Assembly (NCBI GenBank): GCA_018813765.1
Contig: JAHJBC010000003.1
Span: 110,411-174,410 of the forward strand
Length of the DNA stretch: 64,000 nucleotides
Source of the DNA: Gammaproteobacteria bacterium
Lineage (GTDB): Bacteria; Pseudomonadota; Gammaproteobacteria; Burkholderiales; Gallionellaceae
Reading direction: 5' to 3'
The translations under genes were made by a program, and so were the position numbers. Below the pieces are notes generated by a model. That model had not been told where the DNA came from, did not search any database, and worked only from the letters and a program-made list of their open reading frames with translations. Position 1 is the first letter of the stretch. Each line of letters opens with the position of its first letter. Shown in pieces: positions 1-8,678 of the stretch.

Positions 1-326
1 AGGGGGATATCGGCGCGTTCATGTGCGTCGTGCATTCCGGCACCATCTCGGTGATCAAGGCGAACCAGAATGAGGAACTGGTCGAGGTGGCGACACTGGG
101 CCCCGGCCGCGCCTTCGGCGAGATGGCGGTGCTGGACGGCGAGCATCGTTCCGCCACCTGCCGCGCCGCCGAGGACAGCATATTGCTGACGCTGTCCAGG
201 GAAGCGCTGGACAAGATGCTGGAAGAATACCCGCGCATCGCCGCCCGCGTCATCCGCGCCATCGCCGTCAGCTTGTCGCGCAGGTTGCGCATGGCGGTAG
301 GGCAGTTGGTCGATCACATCGTTTAG
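1..326 (+). CDS. Cyclic nucleotide-binding domain protein (C-terminal part; start lies before the window)
   Basis: The reading frame is already open at the window edge (GDIGAF precedes the first internal ATG at 21), so this is the 3' part of a longer gene. The visible ~107 residues match the second half of a cNMP-binding beta-roll: GxFGEMAVLDG followed by R-S-A-T, the phosphate-binding cassette pattern PGRAFGEMAVLDGEHRSAT, then the C-terminal helix. No DNA-binding domain follows the roll, so it is not a complete Crp/Fnr-type regulator; a stand-alone sensor or a domain of a larger protein fits better. The ligand (cAMP, cGMP or none) cannot be read from the fragment. Confidence 0.75.
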   Translation, partial: GDIGAFMCVVHSGTISVIKANQNEELVEVATLGPGRAFGEMAVLDGEHRSATCRAAEDSILLTLSREALDKMLEEYPRIAARVIRAIAVSLSRRLRMAVGQLVDHIV

Positions 327-337
327 GAACGCCTTTG

Positions 338-478
338 GATGCCTCTAGAAAACGTTTTGCGGGATGCAGCGCAAGGAGCCGCGCAGCGAATGACGAGACA
401 TACCGCGTTGGTAGGCGAGGAATGAGCGAGCACGCGACGCAGCGATGCGCCCGCAAAACGGATTTATAGAGGCATTCA
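338..478. repeat. Miniature inverted-repeat element (~140 bp)
   Basis: The gap before marC is bounded by imperfect inverted repeats: TGCCTCTAGAAAACG at the left reads back as a similar TGCCTCTATAAATCC at the right, each continuing into GTTTTGCGGG. The inside is rich in GCGAGxA/GCAGCG motifs and can fold back on itself. Its interior (GAGGAATGAGCGAGCACGCG) resembles the interior of the element at 48577-48726 (GAGGATTCCGAGTACCGCG), suggesting one family of non-coding mobile or structured repeats. Confidence 0.6.
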
Positions 479-1102
479 ATGCTGGACTTTACCGAATACA
501 CCAAGATCTTCATCAGCCTGTTCGCGATCATCGATCCGTTCGGCATCATCCCCATCATCATCGCGTTTACCGCCGACATGACAGCGCAGAAGCGCGAACG
601 CGTGGGTCGCATCGCTTCGCTGGCGGTATTGTTCATCCTGCTCGCAGCCCTGCTGTTGGGCGAAGCCATTCTGGAATTCTTCGGCATCAGCATCCACTCC
701 TTCCGCACCGCGGGCGGCATCCTGCTGCTGCTGATGTCCATCAACATGCTCATCGGGGACAAAGCGCACCCCGCAACGGACGACCTGGACAGCGATGCGA
801 CTCCCTCCATCGCCATCGTGCCGCTATCCACGCCGTTGCTGGCAGGGCCCGGCGCGATCAGCACGGTCATCCTCCATGCGCACCGGGGCGACACCGTGGG
901 GCACTACGGCGCAATGGCGCTGGTGCTCGTGCTCCTGAGCCTCATCGTCTGGATCACTTTTCTCATCGCCCCGTGGGTCTCGCGGCGCCTGGGCAAAATC
1001 GGCAGCAACATCGTCACGCGCATGATGGGTTTGCTGCTTGCCGCTATCGCGGTTGAATTTATCGCGGGAGGGCTGCGCGGCCTGTTCCCGGCACTGGGAT
1101 AA
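479..1102 (+). CDS. MarC family integral membrane protein
   Basis: A 207-residue, very hydrophobic protein with about six membrane segments. The N-terminal FISLFAIIDPFGIIPI motif and the central S-TPLLAGPGAISTVI motif are the two signatures of the MarC/UPF0056 family, whose molecular function is not established. Length is normal for the family. The ATG at 479 lies immediately after the inverted-repeat element, so its promoter is probably inside or upstream of that element. There is no operon partner: the next gene starts 200 bp downstream beyond a palindromic repeat. Confidence 0.9.
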   Translation: MLDFTEYTKIFISLFAIIDPFGIIPIIIAFTADMTAQKRERVGRIASLAVLFILLAALLLGEAILEFFGISIHSFRTAGGILLLLMSINMLIGDKAHPATDDLDSDATPSIAIVPLSTPLLAGPGAISTVILHAHRGDTVGHYGAMALVLVLLSLIVWITFLIAPWVSRRLGKIGSNIVTRMMGLLLAAIAVEFIAGGLRGLFPALG

Positions 1103-1111
1103 ATACATCCC

Positions 1112-1223
1112 GTCATTCCGGCGAAGGCCGGAATCCAGCGGGTTTATCCAATATGCTTTTGGATTATGTCCTTGCTGGGCAAGTGATATTTGATGACTGG
1201 ATTCCGGCCTTCGCCGGATAACC
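1112..1223. repeat. Paired palindromic repeat (GTCATTCCGGCG family)
   Basis: Two copies of a short palindrome, ATTCCGGCGAAGGCCGGAAT, lie in inverted orientation about 60 bp apart between marC and the pseudouridine synthase. Four further pairs occur at 3307, 21849, 24064 and 29714; those have GCGCAGGC in the centre, this one GCGAAGGC. Confidence 0.85.
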
Positions 1224-1303
1224 AGCGACTTGCCCGCTTGCGGGCTTAGTCGAATGGCTAGTTGTTCTACCAATGACGGCTTAATGGATTATTTGGAATA
1301 GAT

Positions 1304-2035
1304 ATGGAAAAGATACGACTCTCGAAATTGATGTCCGAACAGGGCCTCTGCTCGCGCCGCGAAGCGGACGATTACATCGCCAAAGGCTGGGTCAAGGTGG
1401 ACGGCGAGACCGTCAGCGAACTGGGCACCAAAATATTGCCGACGCAGAAGATCACGCTGGAAAAAGCCGCCCAGGCCAAACAGGAAGGACGCGTCACCAT
1501 CCTGCTGCACAAGCCCGTGGGCTATGTGTCGGGACAGGCCGAACAGGGCTACAAACCCGCCATCCTGCTGATCGATGCCAAAACCCGCTGGGAAGAAGAC
1601 AAAGCGCCGCAGCGCTTCCACCGCAGCCAAATGCTCAACCTCGCCCCCGCCGGACGCCTCGACATCGACTCCACCGGCCTGCTGGTGCTGACCCAGGATG
1701 GCCGCGTCGCCAAGCAACTCGTCGGCGAGGACTCTCCCGTCGAAAAGGAATATCTGGTGCGGGTGCAGGGCAAGATCGACAGCAACGGACTGGCCATGCT
1801 CAATCACGGCCTGTCGCTGGACGGCAAGAAACTCAAACCGGCCAAAGTGGCCTGGCAGAACGAAGACCAGTTGCGCTTCATCCTCAAGGAAGGCAAAAAA
1901 CGCCAGATCCGCCGCATGTGCGACATGGTCGGCCTGAGAGTAACCTCGTTGAAACGCGTGCGCATCGGCAGGGTAAGGCTGGGCGATCTGCCGGTGGGGA
2001 TGTGGCGGTATTTGCGCGAGGATGAGAAGTTCTAG
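1304..2035 (+). CDS. rRNA pseudouridine synthase, RsuA/RluB/E/F family (RluF-like)
   Basis: A 243-residue protein with an N-terminal S4 RNA-binding domain (RLSKLMSEQGLCSRREADDYI, about residues 4-60) and an RsuA-type catalytic domain. GRLDIDSTGLLVLT contains the catalytic aspartate (GRLD), and EGKKRQIRRMC is the conserved C-terminal binding motif. It isomerises a specific uridine in ribosomal RNA in the cytoplasm. Within the family the sequence and length look most like RluF (23S rRNA), but RluB/E or RsuA activity cannot be excluded without a tree. The ATG at 1304 follows a short leader downstream of the paired repeat and gives the usual start at the S4 domain. It is transcribed toward lplT, with which it converges. 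Confidence 0.85.
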   Translation: MEKIRLSKLMSEQGLCSRREADDYIAKGWVKVDGETVSELGTKILPTQKITLEKAAQAKQEGRVTILLHKPVGYVSGQAEQGYKPAILLIDAKTRWEEDKAPQRFHRSQMLNLAPAGRLDIDSTGLLVLTQDGRVAKQLVGEDSPVEKEYLVRVQGKIDSNGLAMLNHGLSLDGKKLKPAKVAWQNEDQLRFILKEGKKRQIRRMCDMVGLRVTSLKRVRIGRVRLGDLPVGMWRYLREDEKF

Positions 2036-2088
2036 CGGTCACCGCGACTGCGTTCTCTTCTCGCGAGGAAAACGCAGCCCTCTGACAA

Positions 2089-3285
2089 TCACTGACGTTT
2101 GAGTCTGGACATCGCAAGCGCGCCGATCACCAGCAACAGGATCGCGGCGAATCCGATAACGGACATCACCACCGGCACACCCGCCGCCGCCGCCCAACTG
2201 TACCCCCCCACGAACAACAGCATTGCGATGTTCTCGGCAAAGTTCTGCACTGCCAGCGCATTGCCCGCGCCTATGCTCTTGTGTCCGCGTTCCTGCAACA
2301 GCGCGTTCAGCGGCACGACGAAGAATCCGCCGCAGGTGCCGATGACAACCATCAGGATATAGGCCAGCGAGAGATCGTGAACGAAACCGAGTGCCAGGAT
2401 AATGGGGCCGAGCAACAGGCCGCCGACAAGCGCGCGGTTGACATTGGCCAGCGACACCCACAGACCCGCAGCCACCGCCCCCAGCACGATGCCGATGGAG
2501 ACTGCGCCCATCAGATTGGCGGGGGTCTGGTTGTCGGTGATGAGCAAGGCGGCGGGAACCCAGGCGAACAGCATCAGGCGCAGGGTGGTGCCGCTGCCCC
2601 AGAACACGCTGGTGCCGAGCAGGCTGAAGCGCGTGTCGGGATTCTTGATCATCGTGGACAACGAGGTCAGGAATTTCTTCAGCAGCAACCACGGGTGGAA
2701 ACTCTCGCCAGTTTTCTCGGCCGGCAGCGCCGGGATGAACAGGTTGGCGAAGGCGGCCACGCTGTATGCAGACACCACGCCGATGAACGCCCAGTGCAGC
2801 GAATGGTCGGCCAACCAGCCGCCGAGCAGCACGCCGAGCAGGATGGCGACGATGGTGGAACCCTCCATCATGCCGTTGGCGCGCACCAGCGTAGCCGGGC
2901 CGAACATCTGCGACAGGATGCCGTATTTGGCCGGGGAATACATCGCCGCGCCGACACCGATCATGGCATAGGCAGTGAGCGGGTTGACGCCCGCCACCAT
3001 GGCGAGCGCGCCCGCAAGCTTGAGCAGGTTGGCGATCAGCATCACGCGGCCTTTGGGGAACGCATCGGCAAATTGCCCGACGAAGGGCGCCAGCAGGATG
3101 AACGGCAGCACGAAGGATTCCTGCAACAACGGCACCAGGTTAGGCAACCCCTGCGCTTTCACGATGGCGATGGCGGCGATGAGAATGGCGTTGTCGGCCA
3201 GTGCGGAGAAGAACTGCGCCACCAGCACCGACAGCATGCCCGCTGAGAGCAGCGGCATATCCAATGTTTTTCTTTCAGTCAGCAT
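2089..3285 (-). CDS. lplT: Lysophospholipid transporter LplT (MFS)
   Basis: A 398-residue major-facilitator protein with about 12 membrane segments, the same length as E. coli LplT. Characteristic stretches are QFFSALADNAILIAAI near the N terminus, PAKYGILSQMFG in the loop after TM4, and VFWGSGTTLRLMLFAW. LplT flips lysophospholipids across the inner membrane to the cytoplasmic Aas enzyme. Transcription runs aas -> lplT, with a 112-bp paired palindromic repeat between them, so the repeat sits inside the putative operon. In E. coli the order is lplT then aas; here it is reversed. Confidence 0.9.
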   Translation of the reverse strand: MLTERKTLDMPLLSAGMLSVLVAQFFSALADNAILIAAIAIVKAQGLPNLVPLLQESFVLPFILLAPFVGQFADAFPKGRVMLIANLLKLAGALAMVAGVNPLTAYAMIGVGAAMYSPAKYGILSQMFGPATLVRANGMMEGSTIVAILLGVLLGGWLADHSLHWAFIGVVSAYSVAAFANLFIPALPAEKTGESFHPWLLLKKFLTSLSTMIKNPDTRFSLLGTSVFWGSGTTLRLMLFAWVPAALLITDNQTPANLMGAVSIGIVLGAVAAGLWVSLANVNRALVGGLLLGPIILALGFVHDLSLAYILMVVIGTCGGFFVVPLNALLQERGHKSIGAGNALAVQNFAENIAMLLFVGGYSWAAAAGVPVVMSVIGFAAILLLVIGALAMSRLKRQ

Positions 3286-3306
3286 AAAAACATTCTCCGA
3301 TAATCT

Positions 3307-3418
3307 GTCATTCCGGCGCAGGCCGGAATCCAGTCATAAAATATCGCTTGCGCAGCAAGGACAAAACCCAAAAGCATCTTGAATAAGAGCGCTGGATTCC
3401 GGCCTGCGCCGGAATGAC
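3307..3418. repeat. Paired palindromic repeat (GTCATTCCGGCG family)
   Basis: It has GTCATTCCGGCGCAGGCCGG at the left and the exact inverse at the right, with about 60 bp between. It sits between aas and lplT in the direction of transcription and could form a long hairpin in the transcript. Confidence 0.9.
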
Positions 3419-3433
3419 GGCTTTGTTTTTCGT

Positions 3434-5584
3434 TCATTGCAATGTCTCCGCCATCTTCTTCAAAGTCATATAGTCGGTCTTGCCCGTGCCCAGCAGCGGC
3501 AGTGTATCCACCTTCTGGATCCTGCGCGGCACCGCGATCTCGGCGATGCCCAGCGTCCTGGCGGCCGCAGACAGCGCTTCACGCGTGAGTGCGGCATCGG
3601 TGGTAAACAGCACGATGGCTTCGCCGCGTGCGCCGTCGGTCTGCGTCGTTGCACCGTGCATCGCAGCGGCCGATGCCTGCGTCGCCAGCTTCTCCACCAC
3701 TTCCAGCGAGACCATCTCGCCCGCTACTTTGGCGAAGCGTTTGACGCGTCCGACGATGGAGACGAAGCCGTCCTCATCGACCGACACCACATCGCCGGTC
3801 TCATACCAGCCCTCGCCCGCCTCGGAACTCGGCGGTTGCAACACGCCGGGGTTGTCGTAGCGATAATACCCCGACATCACGTTGGGACCGCGCACATGCA
3901 GCATGCCGCCCTTGTCGATGCCGGGCACGGGGTTCAGACGATACTCGATGCACGGCAGGAACTGCCCCACTGTGCCGCTGCGATAGGCCATCGGCGTATT
4001 CACCGCCAGCACCGGTGCGGTCTCGGTCGCGCCGTAGCCTTCAAAGATACGGATGCCGAATTTCTCGAACCACAGGTCGCGCACCGCAGTGGAGAGTTTC
4101 TCCGCGCCCGCCACCACATAGCGCAGGCGGTAGAAATCGTAGGGGTGCGCGAACCTGGCATAGTTGGCCAGGAAGGTGCTGGTACCGAACAGCACGCTGC
4201 AACCGCGGTCGTAGGCGATCTCGGGGATCACGCGGTAATGCAGCGGCGTGGGATACAGAAACAGGTTCATGCCGGTCATGATGGGCAGCAGCGCGCCGCC
4301 GGTGAGACCGAAAGAATGGAAGATCGGCAGCGCGTTGAGCACTTTGTCCTGCGCCGAGAAGTCGATGATGGATCGGATCTGCGCGATGTTGGAGAGCAGC
4401 GCGCGGTGCGACAGCACCACGCCCTTGGGCTTGCCTTCGGAGCCGGAGGTGAACAGCACCACGGCGGTGTCTTCCGGGTCGCTGCGCTTTTGCATGAGGC
4501 GCGGGAACAACATGCCCCTCAGCACCCACAGCTTGTCGGCCAGGCCCATCTGCTCGCGCAGGTCCTCCAGATACAGGATGTTCACGCCAGTCATGCCCGC
4601 CACATCGCCCTCCAGCTTCGCCTGTTCGATGAAGGCACGCGAGGCGAACACAGTGCGGATGTTGGCCGCGGTGCAGGCATCCAGCATGCCGCTGGCTCCG
4701 GCCTTGTAATTCAGCATCGCGGGCACACGGCCCTGTGCGCTGGTGCCTATCATCATGCCGACGGTGGCGGCGAGGTTGGGCATCAGGATACCGACGCATT
4801 CGTCCGGCGCACTGTGTGCGGCGACGATACGGCCCAGCCCCAGCGTCATCTTGAGCAGGTCGCCGTAGCTGTATTCGATCTGTTTCACGTCCTCCACCAC
4901 GCTGCGGCGGCGGCCGTGGATGTCCATCGCTTCGAGCAGTCCGGAATACAGCGTCTGTTTCGGACGCGATTCGAAGATCATCTTCTGCATCAGCTTGCGC
5001 ATCTCTTCGCCTGTCTTGCGGCGGCGCTGCCTGGCGGTACCGCCTTCCGGCATGGTGATGACCGCAGTGGCCTGCGCCGAGATGGTGATACGCGGGAACA
5101 GGCGGCGCGGTGCTTTGCCGGAGAGTCGGCTGAAATAGGAGCGCGCCGCGCCGTCCATGCGCACCGGCAAAATGGTTGCACAGGTCTTCGCCGCGACGAA
5201 GGCCGGGCCTTCGTACACTTTCATCAGCGAACCGGTCACGGTGATGCGACCTTCTGGAAAGATCACCACCGGACGGCCCGATTCGACCACGCGGATGATG
5301 GTCTTGACCGCCATCGGGCTGCTGGGATCGACCAGCAGATAGTCGCTCAGGCGCAGCACCTGACGGAAGAAGAAGTTGCGCGTCACGCCGGAATGCACCA
5401 CGAACACCGGATCGAACGGCAGGTTCAAGCCCAGCAGCAGGCCGTCCAGGAACGACTCGTGGTTGGCTATGACCAGCAGCTTGCGGGTATCGATGTCCTT
5501 GTCCAGGCCGGACACACGCACGCGGAACAGGATGCGCAGGACATGCTTCAGGATGAAGCGGATCGTGTGTTTCAACATGTTCAT
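3434..5584 (-). CDS. aas: Bifunctional acyl-ACP synthetase / 2-acylglycerophosphoethanolamine acyltransferase
   Basis: A 716-residue protein, close to the 719 of E. coli Aas. Residues ~15-210 are a PlsC-type acyltransferase: NHESFLDG at 41-48 is the HX4D catalytic motif and FPEGR near 115 the substrate motif. From ~225 on is an AMP-forming acyl-adenylate domain, with TSGSEGKPKGV as the P-loop and EGYGATETAP as the core motif. The enzyme activates a fatty acid onto ACP and transfers it to lysophospholipid delivered by LplT, repairing membrane lipids at the inner membrane. It lies just downstream of the YebB-like hydrolase (18-bp gap) and upstream of lplT, all on the minus strand. The ATG at 5584 has a good GGAG-type ribosome site (AAAGGAGATGAAC). 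Confidence 0.93.
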   Translation of the reverse strand: MNMLKHTIRFILKHVLRILFRVRVSGLDKDIDTRKLLVIANHESFLDGLLLGLNLPFDPVFVVHSGVTRNFFFRQVLRLSDYLLVDPSSPMAVKTIIRVVESGRPVVIFPEGRITVTGSLMKVYEGPAFVAAKTCATILPVRMDGAARSYFSRLSGKAPRRLFPRITISAQATAVITMPEGGTARQRRRKTGEEMRKLMQKMIFESRPKQTLYSGLLEAMDIHGRRRSVVEDVKQIEYSYGDLLKMTLGLGRIVAAHSAPDECVGILMPNLAATVGMMIGTSAQGRVPAMLNYKAGASGMLDACTAANIRTVFASRAFIEQAKLEGDVAGMTGVNILYLEDLREQMGLADKLWVLRGMLFPRLMQKRSDPEDTAVVLFTSGSEGKPKGVVLSHRALLSNIAQIRSIIDFSAQDKVLNALPIFHSFGLTGGALLPIMTGMNLFLYPTPLHYRVIPEIAYDRGCSVLFGTSTFLANYARFAHPYDFYRLRYVVAGAEKLSTAVRDLWFEKFGIRIFEGYGATETAPVLAVNTPMAYRSGTVGQFLPCIEYRLNPVPGIDKGGMLHVRGPNVMSGYYRYDNPGVLQPPSSEAGEGWYETGDVVSVDEDGFVSIVGRVKRFAKVAGEMVSLEVVEKLATQASAAAMHGATTQTDGARGEAIVLFTTDAALTREALSAAARTLGIAEIAVPRRIQKVDTLPLLGTGKTDYMTLKKMAETLQ

Positions 5585-5602
5585 CTCCTTTCTTTTCGAT
5601 GA

Positions 5603-6277
5603 TTATTTTGCAGTACCGTCAAACACGACACGCAATTGTTTGTCTTCCAGCAGGCTGGCCGGGGTGACGGTCTCGCGCTGCCACGGAATGTTGCCGAAGT
5701 ACCAGCTCTTCCAGAACGCCTGGTCGGCATCCGGATTGCGCTTCAGCAACTGGGCAAAGGTCTCCACCTGCCCAACTTCCACACCAGTGGCTTCGTCCAG
5801 CACTTCGCGCACATAGCGCGAACAGAATTGGCGTTTCGAATGCAGATCGAAGCCGGTGTCGTAGAGGATGCCGTTGCGGGTGCGCACCGCTTTTTTGAGC
5901 TTCTGCTGTTGCTGCGCATCGAGCGTCTTCGCCAGCCGCGTCACCGCGACCCTTCCATCGTCGGAACGCTGCACGAACTTGCTCAGCGTCGTTACGCCAG
6001 ACAGCGGCACGCGGCTTTCCGCGATCAGCGGCTCCTTGCCCGACACGTCGCTGACGATGCCGACATGGTTGGTCCAGCTTTGGGTCGAGTCCGCGACCTT
6101 GGTGAAAGGCGCGCGCGGGATGCGGATGAACACCACGTCGCCGACCTGGAGTTGTTTGGTCAATTCGCTCATCCTGATGGGCTCGGCTACTGCGCCCTGT
6201 TGCGCTGCCCATGCGGATGCGCTGAACAGGCTTGCGATCAGCAGCATGACCGGCCAGAAAAGTGCGGTTTGGGTCAT
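5603..6277 (-). CDS. YiiX/YebB-like permuted NlpC/P60 (papain-fold) hydrolase, exported
   Basis: A 224-residue protein with a Sec signal peptide (MTQTALFWPVMLLIASLFSA, cleavage probably after AWA near residue 24). LQVGDVVFIRIP is the entry strand, TNHVGI puts the conserved histidine at residue 71, and RQFCSRYV puts the likely catalytic cysteine at 152, in the circularly permuted order typical of YebB/YiiX. Family members are predicted to act on amide, ester or lipid bonds in the envelope; no substrate is known. It precedes aas and lplT, which hints at a role around phospholipid turnover, but that is inference from position. Confidence 0.8.
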   Translation of the reverse strand: MTQTALFWPVMLLIASLFSASAWAAQQGAVAEPIRMSELTKQLQVGDVVFIRIPRAPFTKVADSTQSWTNHVGIVSDVSGKEPLIAESRVPLSGVTTLSKFVQRSDDGRVAVTRLAKTLDAQQQQKLKKAVRTRNGILYDTGFDLHSKRQFCSRYVREVLDEATGVEVGQVETFAQLLKRNPDADQAFWKSWYFGNIPWQRETVTPASLLEDKQLRVVFDGTAK

Positions 6278-6398
6278 TTCGGTTCTCCTGCGTCGTTAAG
6301 GTGGCACCACGATAGCCGCGAGTTGCGATAAATAAAACGATTGACCATCGAAGCATCGGTAAATAGACTGAGAAGTATCGAGTTCCAATACTTTCACC

Positions 6399-7130
6399 AT
6401 GTCTGAAGCCGACCAACTCATCGCCGCCCTAAAGAAGCAGCTCAAGCGCCAGAGCATGACCTACCGCGATGTCGCCCGCGCGCTCAAGCTGTCCGAACCC
6501 AGCGTGAAGCGGCTGTTCTCTTCCGGCCGCTTCACCGTCGAGCGCCTGGTGCAGATCAGCAACCTGCTCGGCTATACCCTGGCTGAACTGTCGAAAGAGG
6601 CGCAAGCGGGGCAGGCGCGCCTGAGTTCGCTGACCGAAAAACAGGAACGCGAAGTCGTCTCCGATTCTAAATTGCTGATGGTCGCCGTCTGTGCGCTGAA
6701 CCACTGGACGCTGGAAGAGATCGTCGAGTATTACCAAGTAAGCGTCCCCGAATGCATCAAATATTTGCTGCAACTCGACAAGCTGCGCATCATCGACCTG
6801 CTGCCGGGCAACCGCATCCGCCTCAACGTTGCGCGCGATTTCGACTGGCTGCCTGACGGGCCGATCCGGCAGTATTTCCGGAACAGGGGGATGAACGATT
6901 TCCTGAAGAGCGATTTCGCCCATGCGGACGAAACGCTGACTTTCGTGCACGGCATGTTCACCGATCAGGCGCTGGCGCAGATCCAGGACGAGTTGCGCAA
7001 ACTACGGCTGAAATACGCCGAACTGCACGAGCAGAGTCTTTCCGCGCCATTGAGCAAGCGGCGCGGCTTGGGACTGTTGCTGGCGATGCGTGGCTGGGAA
7101 CCGGCGGATTTCGCTAAACTACGGCGCTGA
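6399..7130 (+). CDS. XRE-family helix-turn-helix transcriptional regulator
   Basis: A 243-residue protein with an N-terminal HTH at ~residues 18-62 (MTYRDVARALKLSEPSVKRLF, then FTVERLVQISNLLGYTLAEL). The remaining ~170 residues show no domain I recognise; they look helical and may sense a ligand or mediate dimerisation. It is divergent from the YebB-like gene with a 120-bp gap, and 35 bp upstream of the phospholipase D gene in the same direction, so it may control either. The ATG at 6399 gives the HTH at the usual distance from the N terminus. Confidence 0.82.
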   Translation: MSEADQLIAALKKQLKRQSMTYRDVARALKLSEPSVKRLFSSGRFTVERLVQISNLLGYTLAELSKEAQAGQARLSSLTEKQEREVVSDSKLLMVAVCALNHWTLEEIVEYYQVSVPECIKYLLQLDKLRIIDLLPGNRIRLNVARDFDWLPDGPIRQYFRNRGMNDFLKSDFAHADETLTFVHGMFTDQALAQIQDELRKLRLKYAELHEQSLSAPLSKRRGLGLLLAMRGWEPADFAKLRR

Positions 7131-7165
7131 AGCTGCCGCGATTCCAATTTTCAGAAAGTTGCAGA

Positions 7166-8653
7166 ATGAAAACATTCCTCTCTCTCCTTTGTTTGCTGGC
7201 TTTCTCTTCCATGCCGGGTGCGCGCGCCGAAGAGGCCATGACGCTGATCGACCGGCAACTGGCCGCCCACCCCGGCCAGACCGGCGTATATGTGCTTGAT
7301 ACCGGCGAGGAGGCGCTGCTCGCGCGCGCCTGGCTGGCCGACCATGCGCGGCAAACGATAGAAGTGCAGTATTTCATCTGGAGCGCGGACAACATCGGCA
7401 TCCTCGCCGCAGAGGCGCTGCTGCGAGCGGCCGAGCGCGGCGTGAAGGTACGCATTCTCGTCGATGACCTGATGATCGACGCGCCGGACAAGTCGCTGCT
7501 GGCGCTCGCCCTGCATCCCAACATCGACATCCGCATCTACAACCCTCAGAGCTCGGTCGGCGTGCCGGTGCAGAAGCGCGTGCTGAACGTGGCAACCGAT
7601 TTCCGTGGCATCAACCAGCGTATGCACGACAAGACCTTCATCGTCGACAGCAAGATCGCCATCACCGGCGGACGCAACATGGCCGACGAGTATTTCGATT
7701 ACAACCATGAATACAACTTCCGCGACCGCGATGCGCTGATATTGGGCCAGACAGCACAGGCGATGCGGGACAGTTTCGAACTGTTCTGGGATAACGAGCT
7801 GAGCGCGCCGGTGGAATCGCTGTACGACGGCATCGGCCTGATGCAGAAGAATGTGAAAGTGGGCGATGACGAAGTCGCCGCCGTCTATCGCGAGTTGCAC
7901 GGCTACGCCGACAACCCGCAGAACTTTGCGCCCGAAGTGCGCGCCGCAATCGAAGCTGTCCCGACCTCGTTCGCCGCGCTGACCCGACAGATGGTTTGGG
8001 GACAGGTGGAGTTCATCAGCGACACGCCGGGCAAGAACGACAATCGCTTCCGGCTGGGCGGCGGCGGCATGACCACCGCCGCGCTGGCGAAACTGGTCGA
8101 TTCGGCGCAGCAGAGCATCACCATCCAGTCACCTTACCTGGTGCTGTCTGACGAAGCCATCGAGTTGTTCAGGAATGCCATTGCGCGCGGTGTGAAGATA
8201 CGCATCAACACCAACTCGCTTGCATCAAGCGACAACCTGCAAGCGTCCAGCGGCTACCGCAACCAGCGCGCCGCCTTGCTCAAGATGGGTATGAATATCT
8301 ACGAGTACCGGCCCGACCCCGCCGTCAGAAAAAAGCTGCTGAAAAGTGCGATCAGCGACAAGATCGCGCCGCCGATCTTCGCCCTGCATGCCAAGACGAT
8401 GGTGGTGGATTCGTGCATCGCGTTCATCGGCACCTTCAACCTCGACCCACGTTCGGAGAATCTGAACACGGAGGTCGGCGTGATCGTGCGCGATGCGACG
8501 CTGGCGCGGGCAGTCGAGAGCGCCATCGAGACGGATATGCAACCGGAGAACAGTTGGAACGCGGCGACCGACGACCCGGACCGGCATGTCTCTTTCTTCA
8601 AGCGCAGCCGGGTGCGGTTCTGGCAGTTGCTGCCAATCAAACCGCTGCTATGA
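7166..8653 (+). CDS. Phospholipase D family protein, cardiolipin-synthase (ClsC)-like, exported
   Basis: A 495-residue protein with a signal peptide (MKTFLSLLCLLAFSS, cleavage after ARA). Two PLD/HKD motifs are intact: HDKTFIVDSKIAITGGRN near residue 155 and HAKTMVVDSCIAFIGTFNLD near residue 412. Two HKD motifs on one chain and this length fit the ClsC-type cardiolipin synthases, which condense phosphatidyl groups at the membrane; a phosphodiesterase of another type is possible. The start at 7166 gives a complete signal peptide. It is the last gene of a plus-strand pair with the HTH regulator and converges on corC. Confidence 0.87.
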   Translation: MKTFLSLLCLLAFSSMPGARAEEAMTLIDRQLAAHPGQTGVYVLDTGEEALLARAWLADHARQTIEVQYFIWSADNIGILAAEALLRAAERGVKVRILVDDLMIDAPDKSLLALALHPNIDIRIYNPQSSVGVPVQKRVLNVATDFRGINQRMHDKTFIVDSKIAITGGRNMADEYFDYNHEYNFRDRDALILGQTAQAMRDSFELFWDNELSAPVESLYDGIGLMQKNVKVGDDEVAAVYRELHGYADNPQNFAPEVRAAIEAVPTSFAALTRQMVWGQVEFISDTPGKNDNRFRLGGGGMTTAALAKLVDSAQQSITIQSPYLVLSDEAIELFRNAIARGVKIRINTNSLASSDNLQASSGYRNQRAALLKMGMNIYEYRPDPAVRKKLLKSAISDKIAPPIFALHAKTMVVDSCIAFIGTFNLDPRSENLNTEVGVIVRDATLARAVESAIETDMQPENSWNAATDDPDRHVSFFKRSRVRFWQLLPIKPLL

Positions 8654-8678
8654 GATGAAGGTTGCGACCTTCACGAAC

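Noticed and set aside
3437..5602. A 721-codon open frame on the plus strand opposite aas
   Set aside because: It has histidine/arginine/glutamine-rich composition typical of an antisense shadow in GC-rich DNA; the minus strand codes a complete Aas with all motifs.
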